This document shows, piece after piece, positions 46,997 through 56,981 of a stretch of DNA of 64,000 bases (position 1 is its first letter; the number at the start of each line of letters is the position of its first letter). Position numbers and translations under genes: made by a program. The notes beneath the pieces were generated by a model, which did no database searches, was not told the DNA's origin, and saw only the letters and a program-made list of their open reading frames with translations. Location of the stretch: NCBI RefSeq assembly GCF_001676875.1, contig NZ_JYKA01000010.1:1-64000 (forward strand), given 5' to 3'. The DNA is from Chromobacterium subtsugae (GTDB taxonomy: Bacteria > Pseudomonadota > Gammaproteobacteria > Burkholderiales > Chromobacteriaceae).

Positions 46997-47221
46997 CTAA
47001 CCAGCATCAAACACCTGCTCAAACGTACACGTCAACGATACTGACCCCGCCACCGGATCAGTTCGCTTCCATGGCTTCTGGCAAGTCACCTTGACCATGT
47101 TGCCATCCGCGCCGGCAAACCAAAACCAAGACACGCCACGCTGTTTTGCCAGAAACGCGCATGGCCTGCCCCTGGACTGCCCCGGCTCCTGTAGGCAAAC
47201 CATGCCCCATGACTTGAGCAT
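46997..47221 (-). pseudogene. Remnant of a phage protein gene (C-terminal part)
   Basis: Minus-strand frame with phage-like ending AGADGNMVKVTCQKPWKRTDP then SVSLTCTFEQVFDAG. The N-terminal part is missing and the few residues before it look like random reading. I recognise the style of the C-terminus from phage tail-region proteins but cannot name the family. Supports an older degraded prophage here. Confidence 0.4.
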
Positions 47222-47309
47222 TTGAATCCTGGTCGATCCCGATCAACTCGCCGGGCTATGTCTACCGGGCTAATTTGAAGGTACGCTGACAGTCGCCAAC
47301 GGAGAAAAA

Positions 47310-47723
47310 ATGCTGACCCCGGCGCTTTCCGCAAAGCCGGTGGCATCCGCGCCCCGAATCGCCGACGCCGCGCAGGCATCCGGATTTGTCCGAATGCTGA
47401 CCGAAGCGCAGTCGGATGCGCCCGCTCCCAAAGCGGCCGGCAAGCTGAACTTGGAGAACCTCTCCACGGACTAAGCCCACGATGTGATGACGAGCATGCT
47501 CGACTCCGGCAAGCTGACGCCCGAGGAGTACCAAAACATGGCGGCGGTGCTTCATATCCGTCCGCTGAATCAAAACCTGGGCTATCCCGTGCCTGCCCGC
47601 TTCAACCTGCTATCCGGCATTCAGGCTCTGATCGGGAACAGCAGGATGATTTGCCGCCATGATCAAGTCCGCGCAGAAACCCACGGATTGCAAGTGCTGA
47701 AGGCATACCAGGCCCACGCCTGA
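47310..47723 (+). pseudogene. Hypothetical gene split by an in-frame TAA
   Basis: A strong GGAG site precedes the ATG at 47310. The frame reads 54 codons (MLTPALSAKPVASAPRIADA ... LENLSTD), meets TAA at 47472, and continues in the same frame for 82 more codons (HDVMTSMLDSGKLTPEEYQN ... VLKAYQAHA). The sequence looks continuous across the stop, so a single point mutation may have cut a 137-aa gene. A GTG/ATG restart at 47484 could still make the second half. Confidence 0.55.
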
Positions 47724-47901
47724 GCAAGGGCGGCCATGCCGCCCGTCTCCCGCCCCATGCCGCGCCTGCGGCTTTTTTTCATCTCCCCCCTTGCGAGCAG
47801 ACTGCCGCGCCAGCCTTCCGGACAGGCTTGCGGCCGCGGCTGGTCCATTGCGCAAAATGTACTAACCTAAATCAAATTAGCGCCACGGCAAGGGTCGGAT
47901 C

Positions 47902-49788
47902 ATGAAAATAGCTCACAAAGCGGGACTCATCTCGGCGCTGGTCCTGGCCGTCACCGTGTCCACGCTGTCCTGGATCCAGTACCGCAGCATCGCCGACAGC
48001 GTCAGGCGCGACAAGCAGCAGGAGATCGCCCAAACCGGCCAAGTGCTGGCAGCGCAGATTGAAAACTGGCTGAACGGCAAGCTCAAACAGATAGATTTGA
48101 TGGCGCAGCTGATAGACTCCGGCTTCAGCGCGGAGCGCATTCAGGAAGTGTTCGACCGCCCTCAGCACAAGCAGGAGTTTCTGCTGATCTTCGGCGGACT
48201 GGACACCGACGGCAAAAGAATCACCAACGATCCCAAATGGAACCCGCCGCCCGACTGGGACGCGCGCAAACGCCCGTGGTATCCGGTGGCCAAGAACGCC
48301 AACGGCGCCGCGCTGACCGATCCCTACCCCGACGCCGCCTCCGGCGAGATATTGATCTCGGCGGTGGCCAAGCTCACTGACAAGGGCGCGGTCAAGGGCG
48401 CGTTTGGCGGCGACCTCAGCCTGAAAACCGTGTCCGAAGCGCTGAACACCGTCAATTTCAACGGCGCGGGGTATGCCTTTTTGCTGTCGGCCGACGGCAA
48501 GATCATCAGCCACCCCGACGGCAAGCTGAACGGCAAATCGGTGGCCGACTTGTTCGGCGGACAAGCGCCGGCCTTGAGCAAGGATCTGCAAGACATCGAC
48601 GTGAACGGCAAAAAGCTGATGGTGGCCTTCCAGCCGCTGGACAAGCTGCAAAACGCCAAATGGCTGGTAGGCATCGTCCTGGACACCGACAAGGTAATGG
48701 CCAACGTCCGCTCGCTGGGCCAGCAGGCGATGATAGGCGCGGTGATAGGCGTAATCCTGAGCATGCTGGCGCTCAGCAGCCTGATGGGGCGGCTGATGCA
48801 GGCGCCGCTGCTGCAGCTGAAGTCATCGCTGGCGCAAATCAATAGCGGCAACGGCGATCTGACGCGCCGGATAGACGATTCCGCCAGCGATGAATTCGGC
48901 GAGGTGGCCCACGAACTCAACACCTTCCTCGCCTACCTGCAGCAACTGGTCGGCGACATCCAGCGGATTTCGCATTCGGTGCACGACAGCACCGAGCAAA
49001 GCGCCAACGAAGCCCGCCAAAGCCGCAACGAGGCCGCCCGCCTGCAGCAGGAGCTGGACGGCCTGGCATCGGCAATCCAGGAAATGGCCGACACCACCGG
49101 GGAAATCAACAATAATGCCAGCGCCGTGGCCGCCGCGGCGAAGCAGGCGCATGAGGAAACCGATGGCCGGGTGAAACAGGTGGCCCAATCCGCCCAGTCC
49201 ATCTGCAAACTGGCGCAGACCATGGAGGAAACTTCGCAATCGATGGGCGAGCTGGCCGCCTTCAGCAAAAATATCGAATCCATCGTCCAAGTGATTACCG
49301 GCGTGGCGGAGCAGACCAATCTGCTGGCGCTCAACGCCGCCATCGAGGCCGCGCGGGCGGGCGAGCTGGGGCGCGGCTTCGCGGTGGTCGCCGACGAAGT
49401 GCGCAAGCTGGCGTCGCAAACCCAGAGCGCCACCCAGGAGATACGCAGCACGATAGAGCAGCTGCAACGCGGGGTGGGGCAAGCGCACCAGAAAATGGAG
49501 GAAAGCCGCGAGCGCGCCGGCCACACCGTGGCCGAGGCGGAACAGACCAGCGAAATGCTGCTGCGCATCCAGGACGTGATCGCCGACATCAACCGCAAAA
49601 ACAGCGAAATCGCCAGCACCATCCAGCGTCAAAGCGGCATGGCGCAGGACATCAGCCACAGCGCCGGCAATATCCAGCAGATAGGCCAGCAAGTGGCCGA
49701 TGTCGCCGAGGTGCAATTGCAGCATTGCAATGAAACGTCGGAAAAAGTCGCGCGCCAGGATACGCTGATCAGCCGTTTCCGCATCTAG
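47902..49788 (+). CDS. Methyl-accepting chemotaxis protein
   Basis: 628 aa. First span at about 8-28, a large periplasmic dCache-type sensor ([68 protein letters not shown]), second span about 270-295. HAMP follows and then the signalling hairpin with [19 protein letters not shown] and [17 protein letters not shown] in turn. The W-Y-P / GG-D pattern in the sensor is typical of amino acid or small-acid receptors. No CheB/CheR tail motif at the C-terminus. Chromosomal gene. Confidence 0.93.
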   Translation: MKIAHKAGLISALVLAVTVSTLSWIQYRSIADSVRRDKQQEIAQTGQVLAAQIENWLNGKLKQIDLMAQLIDSGFSAERIQEVFDRPQHKQEFLLIFGGLDTDGKRITNDPKWNPPPDWDARKRPWYPVAKNANGAALTDPYPDAASGEILISAVAKLTDKGAVKGAFGGDLSLKTVSEALNTVNFNGAGYAFLLSADGKIISHPDGKLNGKSVADLFGGQAPALSKDLQDIDVNGKKLMVAFQPLDKLQNAKWLVGIVLDTDKVMANVRSLGQQAMIGAVIGVILSMLALSSLMGRLMQAPLLQLKSSLAQINSGNGDLTRRIDDSASDEFGEVAHELNTFLAYLQQLVGDIQRISHSVHDSTEQSANEARQSRNEAARLQQELDGLASAIQEMADTTGEINNNASAVAAAAKQAHEETDGRVKQVAQSAQSICKLAQTMEETSQSMGELAAFSKNIESIVQVITGVAEQTNLLALNAAIEAARAGELGRGFAVVADEVRKLASQTQSATQEIRSTIEQLQRGVGQAHQKMEESRERAGHTVAEAEQTSEMLLRIQDVIADINRKNSEIASTIQRQSGMAQDISHSAGNIQQIGQQVADVAEVQLQHCNETSEKVARQDTLISRFRI

Positions 49789-50078
49789 CGCCAAAACCCA
49801 CGCCATCAACCGCGCGCTTGCCTGCCCTATCGCAGCCAAGCGCGCATGGCATTGGCCCGCATGCCTCCCTCCGTCCTTTCCACCCGCTCCAGCGACAGCT
49901 CCAATCCATCGGCGACGTCCGCGATTGCCAAAATTGCGACATGCTCATAAAATAAATGACATAGTCATTTTAAAATATCCGGCCGCGCAGTTTCAATAGC
50001 GACAGCCCGGACACCCCGCACCGCTCGACAAACGCGTCATTCGACCAACCGCAACAAGCACGCCAAGATCATCATTCC
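49789..50078. other. Intergenic region before the repeat protein
   Basis: 290 bp without a gene. It contains the inverted repeat AAATGAC-ATA-GTCATTT (49954-49970) in a short AT-rich patch about 110 bp before the repeat-protein start, a candidate operator or promoter element. Confidence 0.4.
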
Positions 50079-50954
50079 ATGACAAACAAGACACTGTTCC
50101 GTATCGCCGCAGCAGCGCTGCTGGCCGGCGCCGCCTGCGCCAATGCCGCCTCCGCCGCACAGCCCGCCAACCCTCAAACCGCGCGCTTCGCGCCGTTGTA
50201 TTACGGCCAAACGCTATGGATCATGCTGGGCTCGCCGGTTCCCGATGGCTGGGTCATCACCCGCAGCAGCGGCAACCAGAACGAAATCACCGACACCCAC
50301 GGCGCTTCCTACACTCAGCAGCTGTCGGTCATGCTGGGCTCTCCGATTCCCAAAGACTGGGTGGTGATCCGCTCTACCGGCACCACTAACGTCATCTACT
50401 ACAGCAAAGGCGCGTCGCTGGGAACCGAAATCGCGGTAATGCTGGGCTCGCCGACGCCGGACGGCTGGGTGATCGTTCGCGGCGACGGCAAAATGAACGT
50501 GCTGCATAATCTCAACGGTTCCAGCTATGGCAGCGAAATCACCGTGATGCTGGGCTCTCCCATCCCCGCCGACTGGGTAGTGGTGCGCGCCAATGGCAAC
50601 AGCAATGTCATCCGCTACACCAAGGGCGCGGCGCCGGGAACGGAAATCTCGGTGATGCTGGGCTCGCCGATACCGGACGGCTGGGCAATCGTGCGCGGCG
50701 ACGGCAATATGAACACGCTGCGCAATCTGAATGGCTCCAGCTATGGCAACGAGATTACCGTTATGCTGGGCTCGCCCATTCCCGCCGACTGGGTAGTGGT
50801 GCGCGCCAATGGCAACAGCAATGTCATCCGCTATACCAAGGGCGCCGCGCCGGGGACGGAAATCACGGTGATGCTGGGCTCGCCGATTCCGGCAGGCTGG
50901 GTGGTGGTGCGCAGCTCCGGCAATATGAACGTGATCCGTTACATGGGACGTTAA
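50079..50954 (+). CDS. Secreted protein of seven 36-residue tandem repeats
   Basis: 291 aa. A signal peptide (RIAAAALLAGAACANAASA) is followed from residue about 47 by seven repeats. Their core is V-M-L-G-S-P-I-P-x-x-W-V-V-V-R-x-x-G-N-x-N-V-I-R-Y, with period 36. The repeats alternate between two types; repeats 4 and 6 are nearly identical, also in DNA. No known family is recognised. Regular W, G and N spacing suggests a beta-propeller or beta-solenoid. Monocistronic, ended by a terminator. Confidence 0.8.
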   Translation: MTNKTLFRIAAAALLAGAACANAASAAQPANPQTARFAPLYYGQTLWIMLGSPVPDGWVITRSSGNQNEITDTHGASYTQQLSVMLGSPIPKDWVVIRSTGTTNVIYYSKGASLGTEIAVMLGSPTPDGWVIVRGDGKMNVLHNLNGSSYGSEITVMLGSPIPADWVVVRANGNSNVIRYTKGAAPGTEISVMLGSPIPDGWAIVRGDGNMNTLRNLNGSSYGNEITVMLGSPIPADWVVVRANGNSNVIRYTKGAAPGTEITVMLGSPIPAGWVVVRSSGNMNVIRYMGR

Positions 50955-50976
50955 ACGCGCAATCTCGCGGCGCGGG

Positions 50977-51061
50977 AAAGCCTGCCCAAGGGGCAGGCTT
51001 TTCTCATCCGGCCAGCGCGGGCACGCGCATGAAAAAACCCGCCGGGAATCCGGCGGGTTTA
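50977..51061. terminator. Two facing terminators between the repeat protein and the thiolase
   Basis: AAGCCTGCCC/GGGCAGGCTTTT (50979-51002) ends the rightward repeat-protein transcript. AAACCCGCCGG/CCGGCGGGTTTTTTC on the minus strand (51060-51032) ends the leftward thiolase transcript. Confidence 0.8.
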
Positions 51062-51086
51062 TCGCGGGTAGCGGAAGGTAGCTGGC

Positions 51087-52289
51087 TTACAGCACTTCGA
51101 TGATGCCGGCGGCACCCATGCCGGTGCCGATGCACATCGTCACCATGCCGTGGCCCTTCAGGCCGGCGTCGCGCATGCCGTGCACCAGCGTGGCGGTGCG
51201 GATGGCACCGGTCGCGCCCAGCGGGTGGCCCAGGGCGATCGCGCCGCCGTGCGGGTTGACCTTGGACATGTCCAGCTCCAGATCGCGCGCCACCGCCAGC
51301 GCCTGGGCGGCGAAGGCTTCGTTCAGTTCGATCCATTTCAGGTCGTCCTGCTTCAAGCCGGCTTGGGCCAGCGCGGCCGGGATGGCTTCCTTCGGACCGA
51401 TGCCCATGATTTCCGGCGGCACGCCCTTGACCGAGAAGGTCACGTAGCGGGCCAGCGGCACCAGGTTGAACTCCTTGAGCACGCGCTCGGACACCAGGAT
51501 CACCGCGCCGGCACCGTCGGACATCTGCGAAGAGTTGCCGGCGGTGACCGAACCCTTGGCGTCGAACACGGTTTTCAGCTTGGCCAGGCCTTCCAGCGTG
51601 GTTTCGCGGCGCGGGCCCTCGTCGGTGTCCAGCACGCGGGTCTTGCTCACCACTTCGCCGGTTTCCAGGTTCGGCGTGCGGTAAGTCACTTCCAGCGGGG
51701 TGATCTCGCTCTTGAACTTGCCGCCGTCGATGGCGGCCAGCGCGCGGCGGTGGGATTCCACCGCGAACGCGTCCTGGTCTTCGCGCGACACGCCCCACTG
51801 CTGCGCCACTTTTTCAGCGGTCAGGCCCATGCCGTAGGCGATGCCGTAGTTCTCGTCCTTGGCGAAGATTTCCGGGTTCAGCGACACCTTGTTGCCCATC
51901 ATCGGCACCAGCGACATCGATTCGGAACCGGCCGCGATCACCACGTCGGCTTCGCCCAGGCGGATGCGGTCGGCGGCCATCTGCACGGCGTTGATGCCGG
52001 ACGAGCAGTAGCGGTTGATGGTGATGCCGCCCACGGTGTTGGGCAGGCCGGCCAGCAGCACGCCGATGCGCGCCATGTTCAGGCCCTGCTCCGCTTCCGG
52101 GAAGGCGCAGCCGACCACGCAGTCGGAAATCAGTTTCGGGTCCAGGGTCGGCACCTGGGCCAGCGCGCCGGTGATCACATGCGCCAGCATGTCGTCCGGG
52201 CGCACATGGCGCATCATGCCGCGCGGCGCCTTGCCCACCGGGGTGCGGGTGGCGGCGACGATGTAAGCTTCTTGTACTTGTTTGCTCAT
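51087..52289 (-). CDS. fadA: Acetyl-CoA C-acyltransferase (3-ketoacyl-CoA thiolase)
   Basis: 400 aa from the ATG at 52289 (AGGAG upstream). Last step of beta-oxidation. The acyl-binding Cys is in INRYCSSGINAVQMAADRI; the C-terminal catalytic His and Cys are in NPHGGAIALGHPLGATGAIR and MCIGTGMGAAGI. Transcribed after the FadB-like gene, as subunit or partner. Confidence 0.93.
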   Translation of the reverse strand: MSKQVQEAYIVAATRTPVGKAPRGMMRHVRPDDMLAHVITGALAQVPTLDPKLISDCVVGCAFPEAEQGLNMARIGVLLAGLPNTVGGITINRYCSSGINAVQMAADRIRLGEADVVIAAGSESMSLVPMMGNKVSLNPEIFAKDENYGIAYGMGLTAEKVAQQWGVSREDQDAFAVESHRRALAAIDGGKFKSEITPLEVTYRTPNLETGEVVSKTRVLDTDEGPRRETTLEGLAKLKTVFDAKGSVTAGNSSQMSDGAGAVILVSERVLKEFNLVPLARYVTFSVKGVPPEIMGIGPKEAIPAALAQAGLKQDDLKWIELNEAFAAQALAVARDLELDMSKVNPHGGAIALGHPLGATGAIRTATLVHGMRDAGLKGHGMVTMCIGTGMGAAGIIEVL

Positions 52290-52482
52290 TTTCGATTCTC
52301 CTGTCGGCCGGCTGATCCAAGCGGTAGAAATCAACCGACCTATCATCTGGCTATTGGCCGTGCTTGCGGGAGGATTCGCAGCGAGCGGGCCGAGGTCAAG
52401 GCGAGAAGCGCAGCCGTACAAGTGGTACGGCGAGCATCACAGCCTTGAGATCGGCACGCGCAGCAGAATCATCCCCAAGCAC
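52290..52482. other. Gap between thiolase and FadB-like genes with a hairpin
   Basis: 193 bp with GCCGTAC-AAGTG-(G)TACGGC (52414-52432) in a stretch (52385-52460) that looks like an interspersed repeat. No gene. It could be an mRNA processing or stability element between the two fad genes. Confidence 0.35.
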
Positions 52483-54858
52483 TTAGTTGCGCAGCGGCTT
52501 GCCGGTGGTCAGCATGTTCGCGATGCGGTCCTGGGTCTTGGAGTTTTTCAGCAGGGTCATGAAAGCCTTGCGCTCCAGGTCCAGAATCCATTGCTCGTTA
52601 ACCAGGGTGCCGGCCTCCACATCGCCGCCAGTCATCACGTCGGCGATCTGCGAAGCGATGAAGAAGTCGTGCTGGCTGATGAAGTTGCCTTCCAGCATGT
52701 TCACCAGTTGGCCCTTGATCGACGCGGCGCCGGAACGGCCAGCCACCGGGAAGCCCTTCACCTTCAGCGGCGGACGGTAGCCGGATTCTGCCAGCACCAG
52801 CGCCTGCTTCTTGGCCACGTACAGCAGCTCATAGGCGTTGAACACCACCGGATCGCCCTTGCGGAAGAAGCCCAGCTCCTGCGCCTCGACGCCGCTGGTG
52901 GCGACCTTGGCGGTGGCGATGTTCATGAAGTAGTCCTTCAGCGCCGCCAGCACGTCGCCGCGGGCCTCCTGCGAAGCGCGCAGCGCGAATTCCTTGCAGC
53001 CGCCGCCGCCCGGCAGCAGGCCCACGCCCACTTCCACCAGACCGACATAGGACTCCAGCGCCGCCACGGTCTTGTCGCAGTGCATCGCGAATTCGCAGCC
53101 GCCGCCGAATACATAGCCCTGGGTAGCGGCCACGGTCGGGATCTGGCTGTAGCGCAGGCGCAAGGCGGTGGTCTGGAAGCGGCCGATCATCGAATCGATG
53201 GCGTCCCAATCGCCCATCATGAAGGCCGGCATCATCGACTGCAGGTCGGCGCCGACCGAGAACGGCTCTTCGGTCTGCCAGATCACCAGGCCCTTGAAGC
53301 GGTCTTCGGCGATGTCGATGGCGGTGTTCAGGCCTTCCAGCACGGCCGGGCCGATGGCGTGGGCCTTGGACTTGAACGACACCACCAGCACATCGTCGCC
53401 GGTGGTGAAGGCGCGCACGCCCTCGTTTTCAAACACGGTTTCGCCCAGCGGCGCCACGGCTTCGCCCAGCACCTTGGCCGGCGCCAGCTGACGCTGGTAA
53501 ACATCCAGCGCGGAGCGGCCAATCAGCTTCTTGTCGGCGGCGTTGAACGAGCCTTCGGCGAAATGCACGCCGGCGCGATCACTCTCCAGCACCCAGGCCG
53601 GCAGTTCGGCGGCGGTCAGGGCCTTGCCGGCCTTGACGTCTTCCTGCAGCCATTTCGCAACTTGCTGCCAGCCGGCGGATTGCCAGGTCTCGAACGGACC
53701 GGCGCTCCAACCGAAGCCCCAGCGGATGGCGAAATCGACATCGCGCGCGCAATTGGCGATATCGCCCAGGTGGTAGGAGATGTAGTGGAACACGTCGCGG
53801 AAACATGCCCACAGGAATTGCGCCTGCGGATGCTCGCTGTCGCGCAGCTTCTGGAATTTCTCCGCCGGATCGGCGATCTTCAGGATGTCCTTGACCGCGT
53901 CGTCGCCCTTCTCGCCGGAGCCGACATACTCGCCCTTGGCCGGGTCGAGCACCAGCATGCGCTTGCCGTCTTTCTTGTAGATGCCGGCCTTGGTCTTGGC
54001 GCCCAGCGCGCCGGCGGCGATCAGCTTCTGCATCCAGTCCGGAGTCTGGAACAGGCCGTGCCACGGATCTTGCGGCAGGGTGTCCTGCATGGTCTTCACC
54101 ACGTGGGCGAAGGTGTCCAGGCCCACCACGTCGGCGGTGCGGAAGGTGGCGGACTTCGGACGGCCCAGACGCGGGCCGGTCAGGTCGTCGACCACGTCGA
54201 AGCGGATGCCGTACTTGGCGGCGTTGGCGATGGTGGCCAGCATCGAGAACACGCCGATGCGGTTGGCGACGAAGTTCGGGGTGTCTTTCGCGCGTACCAC
54301 GCCCTTGCCCAGCGTGGACACCAGGAAGCGTTCCAGGTTGTCCAGGATGTGGGCGTCGGAGGTCACGCAGGGAATGATTTCAACCAGGTGCATGTAGCGC
54401 GGCGGGTTGAAGAAATGCACGCCGCAGAAGCGCGGGCGCACCGAATCCGGGCAGCCTTCGGCCAGCTTGTTGATCGACAGGCCGGAGGTGTTGGTGGCGA
54501 AGATGGTGTGCTCGCCCAGATGCGGGGCCACCTTGTGGTACAGGTCCACCTTCCAGTCCATGCGCTCGGCGATGGCCTCGATCACCAGGTCGCAATCCTT
54601 CAGCAGGTGCAGATGGTCGTCGTAGTTGGCCGGCTGGATGTGGGCCACCACATCGCTGCCCGCCAGCGGAGAGGGTTTCAGCTTTTTCAGACCGTCGATG
54701 GCCTTCAGCGCGATGCCGTTCTTGTCGCCTTCCTTGGCCGGAAGATCAAACAGGATGGTCGGGACTTTGGCGTTTACCAGATGAGCGGCGATCTGCGCCC
54801 CCATCACGCCGGCACCGAGCACGGCTACCTTGCGCACATTGAATTTGGTTTGAGACAT
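52483..54858 (-). CDS. 3-hydroxyacyl-CoA dehydrogenase/enoyl-CoA hydratase fusion
   Basis: 791 aa from the ATG at 54858 (GAGGAAA upstream). Unlike E. coli FadB, the NAD-binding dehydrogenase comes first (KVAVLGAGVMGAQIAAHLVNAKV; FATNTSGLSI; GVHFFNPPRYMHLVEII). The hydratase domain is C-terminal (oxyanion Gly region YVFGGGCEFAMHCD, catalytic-loop VEVGVGLLPGGGG). Carries out hydration and oxidation steps of beta-oxidation and pairs with the downstream thiolase. Confidence 0.92.
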   Translation of the reverse strand: MSQTKFNVRKVAVLGAGVMGAQIAAHLVNAKVPTILFDLPAKEGDKNGIALKAIDGLKKLKPSPLAGSDVVAHIQPANYDDHLHLLKDCDLVIEAIAERMDWKVDLYHKVAPHLGEHTIFATNTSGLSINKLAEGCPDSVRPRFCGVHFFNPPRYMHLVEIIPCVTSDAHILDNLERFLVSTLGKGVVRAKDTPNFVANRIGVFSMLATIANAAKYGIRFDVVDDLTGPRLGRPKSATFRTADVVGLDTFAHVVKTMQDTLPQDPWHGLFQTPDWMQKLIAAGALGAKTKAGIYKKDGKRMLVLDPAKGEYVGSGEKGDDAVKDILKIADPAEKFQKLRDSEHPQAQFLWACFRDVFHYISYHLGDIANCARDVDFAIRWGFGWSAGPFETWQSAGWQQVAKWLQEDVKAGKALTAAELPAWVLESDRAGVHFAEGSFNAADKKLIGRSALDVYQRQLAPAKVLGEAVAPLGETVFENEGVRAFTTGDDVLVVSFKSKAHAIGPAVLEGLNTAIDIAEDRFKGLVIWQTEEPFSVGADLQSMMPAFMMGDWDAIDSMIGRFQTTALRLRYSQIPTVAATQGYVFGGGCEFAMHCDKTVAALESYVGLVEVGVGLLPGGGGCKEFALRASQEARGDVLAALKDYFMNIATAKVATSGVEAQELGFFRKGDPVVFNAYELLYVAKKQALVLAESGYRPPLKVKGFPVAGRSGAASIKGQLVNMLEGNFISQHDFFIASQIADVMTGGDVEAGTLVNEQWILDLERKAFMTLLKNSKTQDRIANMLTTGKPLRN

Positions 54859-55135
54859 GGTTTCCTCGATTTGTTGAAACACACATGAGACAGGCCCCTC
54901 TCAACCTGTCCAGCTTGCTTCAAGGACGAGCGTTGAATCGTCCTTGCCCTGCGCCCGCTCCGCCAGAGGCTGGAGCGGCGCAGGCGGGTACTACTTGATA
55001 GCGTGGCCGGCGATATTCGCTATTCTTCCGGTCCGTCACCACTCGCGGCCCGTTGCCGGACCCGCTTTGTAGACCATTCGGACGGCCCGCGCGCCGCGGA
55101 ATCGTCCTGCAGATCGGCCAGCGTCGATAAAATAT

Positions 55136-55152
55136 CAAACACTCGCTTTTAT
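55136..55152. promoter_or_regulatory. Candidate PsrA-type operator before the FadB-like gene
   Basis: CAAACACTCGCTTTTAT matches the two better boxes (56923, 60728) at 13 of 17 positions against the first. It lies in the promoter-sized gap upstream of the FadB-like/thiolase operon, 278 bp before the start codon. The gap (54859-55317) also holds the fadL terminator-like stem at 55262-55290. Confidence 0.4.
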
Positions 55153-55317
55153 GTCGGATTAGTCTAACCCATTTTGGGCAAAATCAAAGCAGCTTTTGTA
55201 AAAAAACTGCATGCGGCGCTGGCGCGGCCGCAACAAAGCCGCCCACTGTGCCGGAACGACAACAGGGCAGACGCTGCGCGCCTGCCCTGTCGGGAGTTTC
55301 AAGCCATTAAAGACGGC

Positions 55318-56799
55318 TTAGAAGCGGTAGTTGTACTGCAGGCCGAGCAGTTGCAGATAGGTCTTGTAGCTGCCATTGACCGTGCCGCCGTTGCCGGTAC
55401 ATGCGCCGTTATTGCCGGTCGGGTTGCAAGTATCCGAGTAGTTGACGTTAGCGCTCTTGAAGTCGATGAAACTGTACGCCATATCGATCGAGCTTTGCTT
55501 GTTGATCTTGAAGTTGGCGCCCAGCGACAGCCAGATGCGGTCGCTATCCGGAATCGCCGGATGGCGCTGGTCATCCGACTTCACCGGAGACTGCTCCCAG
55601 GCCAAGCCGCCGCGCAGCATCCAGGCATCGCTCAGCTGGTAGTTGGAGCCGACCGACACGCGCCAGGTATCTTTCCAGTTCTGATGCAACACCAGATCGC
55701 CCTGCACCACGCCGTTAACGGTCGACTGCTTGATGTCGATCTGCTGCAGACGCGAGTTGCGCACCCAGGTCACATCGCCCATCAACGCAATTTTCGGATT
55801 CAGCTGATGGAAGAAGTTGGCCGATGCCGTCTCCGGCGTGCTGACATCGACAGACGCGGAAGCATCCGGGTGCGCAAGCTTGGCCGCGACAGCGGCAGGC
55901 AGCGTCACCCCGCCGATGGTCACATTGCCTTGGACGTTATTGAACGTCCAAGTAGAAGAGCCTTGCAACGATTGCTTCACAGTGGAGCGGTAGGCCAGGC
56001 CGAAGCGAGTGTTTTCATTCAACTGGAACATGTAGCCGATATTCCAGCCGAATCCCCAGTCATTACCCTCAACGTGAGCCAGACCATCGCCGCCAATGCC
56101 GCCAGCCCGCATTACAGCGGAGATCTGCGCCGGATTGGTCAAGGTAACGGTCGCCCCCCCCGGACCATACGGACCGGTGATGCCGCCAGCTGCGGCCGCC
56201 TTCATGGCGAGGCCGGACGTGGCATCAGCCATCTGCTCCAGGGTGGCGTCCATGTACTGAGCCGAAATTCCGAAACCCAAAGAATTGCGCTCATCCAACT
56301 TGAAGGCGATGGACGGGTTGATGTTCAGCGACTGCAGGTCGATGCTCTTCAGCGCGTAGCGGCCGGCCCAGTTGAAGCCGTAGTCCAGCTTGGCGCCGTA
56401 GGGCACGTACATGCCGATGCCGGCGGTGATTCTGTCGTTGATCTTGCTGGACAGGTAGAAGGTCGGCGCCGCCACCGCCTTCGGCGCGAAAGTGCCGCCG
56501 TTGTCGCCGCCGGTGGGCTGGCCCAACACATTCTTGGAGCCGTTGTCAGTGTATTCGGAGTGCGGCACCACCAGGGTGACGCCAGTGGAGAGCTGGGTGC
56601 CGTCCAGCCTGGTCAGGCCGGCCGGGTTGGAGAAGATGGTGGACGGATCGTTGGCTTCCGCGCCGTTGGCATGGGCGGTGCCCTGGCCGGAGACGCTTTG
56701 CGAACCGAACTGATAACCCGAGGCAGCCGCCTGAGTGGACGCCAGGCCGAGCGCAGTGCCCATGATCATCACGGACAGGCTAAGATGCTTGAGCTTCAT
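55318..56799 (-). CDS. fadL: FadL/OmpP1 outer-membrane fatty acid transporter
   Basis: 493 aa. A signal peptide (LSVMIMGTALGLASTQAAA) is followed by the hatch domain signature SGYQFGSQSVSGQGTAHAN and DPSTIFSNPAGLTRL (the NPA motif). Alternating beta strands follow, ending in LLGLQYNYRF with terminal Phe. Imports long-chain fatty acids for the neighbouring beta-oxidation enzymes. Confidence 0.93.
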   Translation of the reverse strand: MKLKHLSLSVMIMGTALGLASTQAAASGYQFGSQSVSGQGTAHANGAEANDPSTIFSNPAGLTRLDGTQLSTGVTLVVPHSEYTDNGSKNVLGQPTGGDNGGTFAPKAVAAPTFYLSSKINDRITAGIGMYVPYGAKLDYGFNWAGRYALKSIDLQSLNINPSIAFKLDERNSLGFGISAQYMDATLEQMADATSGLAMKAAAAGGITGPYGPGGATVTLTNPAQISAVMRAGGIGGDGLAHVEGNDWGFGWNIGYMFQLNENTRFGLAYRSTVKQSLQGSSTWTFNNVQGNVTIGGVTLPAAVAAKLAHPDASASVDVSTPETASANFFHQLNPKIALMGDVTWVRNSRLQQIDIKQSTVNGVVQGDLVLHQNWKDTWRVSVGSNYQLSDAWMLRGGLAWEQSPVKSDDQRHPAIPDSDRIWLSLGANFKINKQSSIDMAYSFIDFKSANVNYSDTCNPTGNNGACTGNGGTVNGSYKTYLQLLGLQYNYRF

Positions 56800-56922
56800 G
56801 CTTCCCTCTCTGATATTTCTTGAGTAGATATTTTCATTAACGATGACCCAATCATGGCGTGAGTCATAATCGATGCTACCAGAGAATTAGAGCAATCCCA
56901 CCAAACCGCAGAGCTTTTGTTC

Positions 56923-56939
56923 CAAACGTTCGTTTTAAT
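56923..56939. promoter_or_regulatory. Candidate PsrA-type operator before fadL
   Basis: CAAACGTTCGTTTTAAT, with inverted CAAAC/GTTTT arms, lies 124 bp before the fadL start. It is nearly the same as the box before the TetR gene at 60728. Confidence 0.55.
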
Positions 56940-56981
56940 GCAACATTTCCACAACAATCGGGAAATACGGCAACACTTTCC

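Noticed and set aside
50220-50950. CRISPR-like or minisatellite repeat
   Set aside because: The 108-bp period encodes a 36-aa protein repeat in a continuous frame with signal peptide.
52282-54888. 868-codon open frame on the plus strand
   Set aside because: It is the exact antisense of the FadB-like gene; the sequence is His/Gln/Gly-rich as expected for mirrored GC-rich codons and matches no family.
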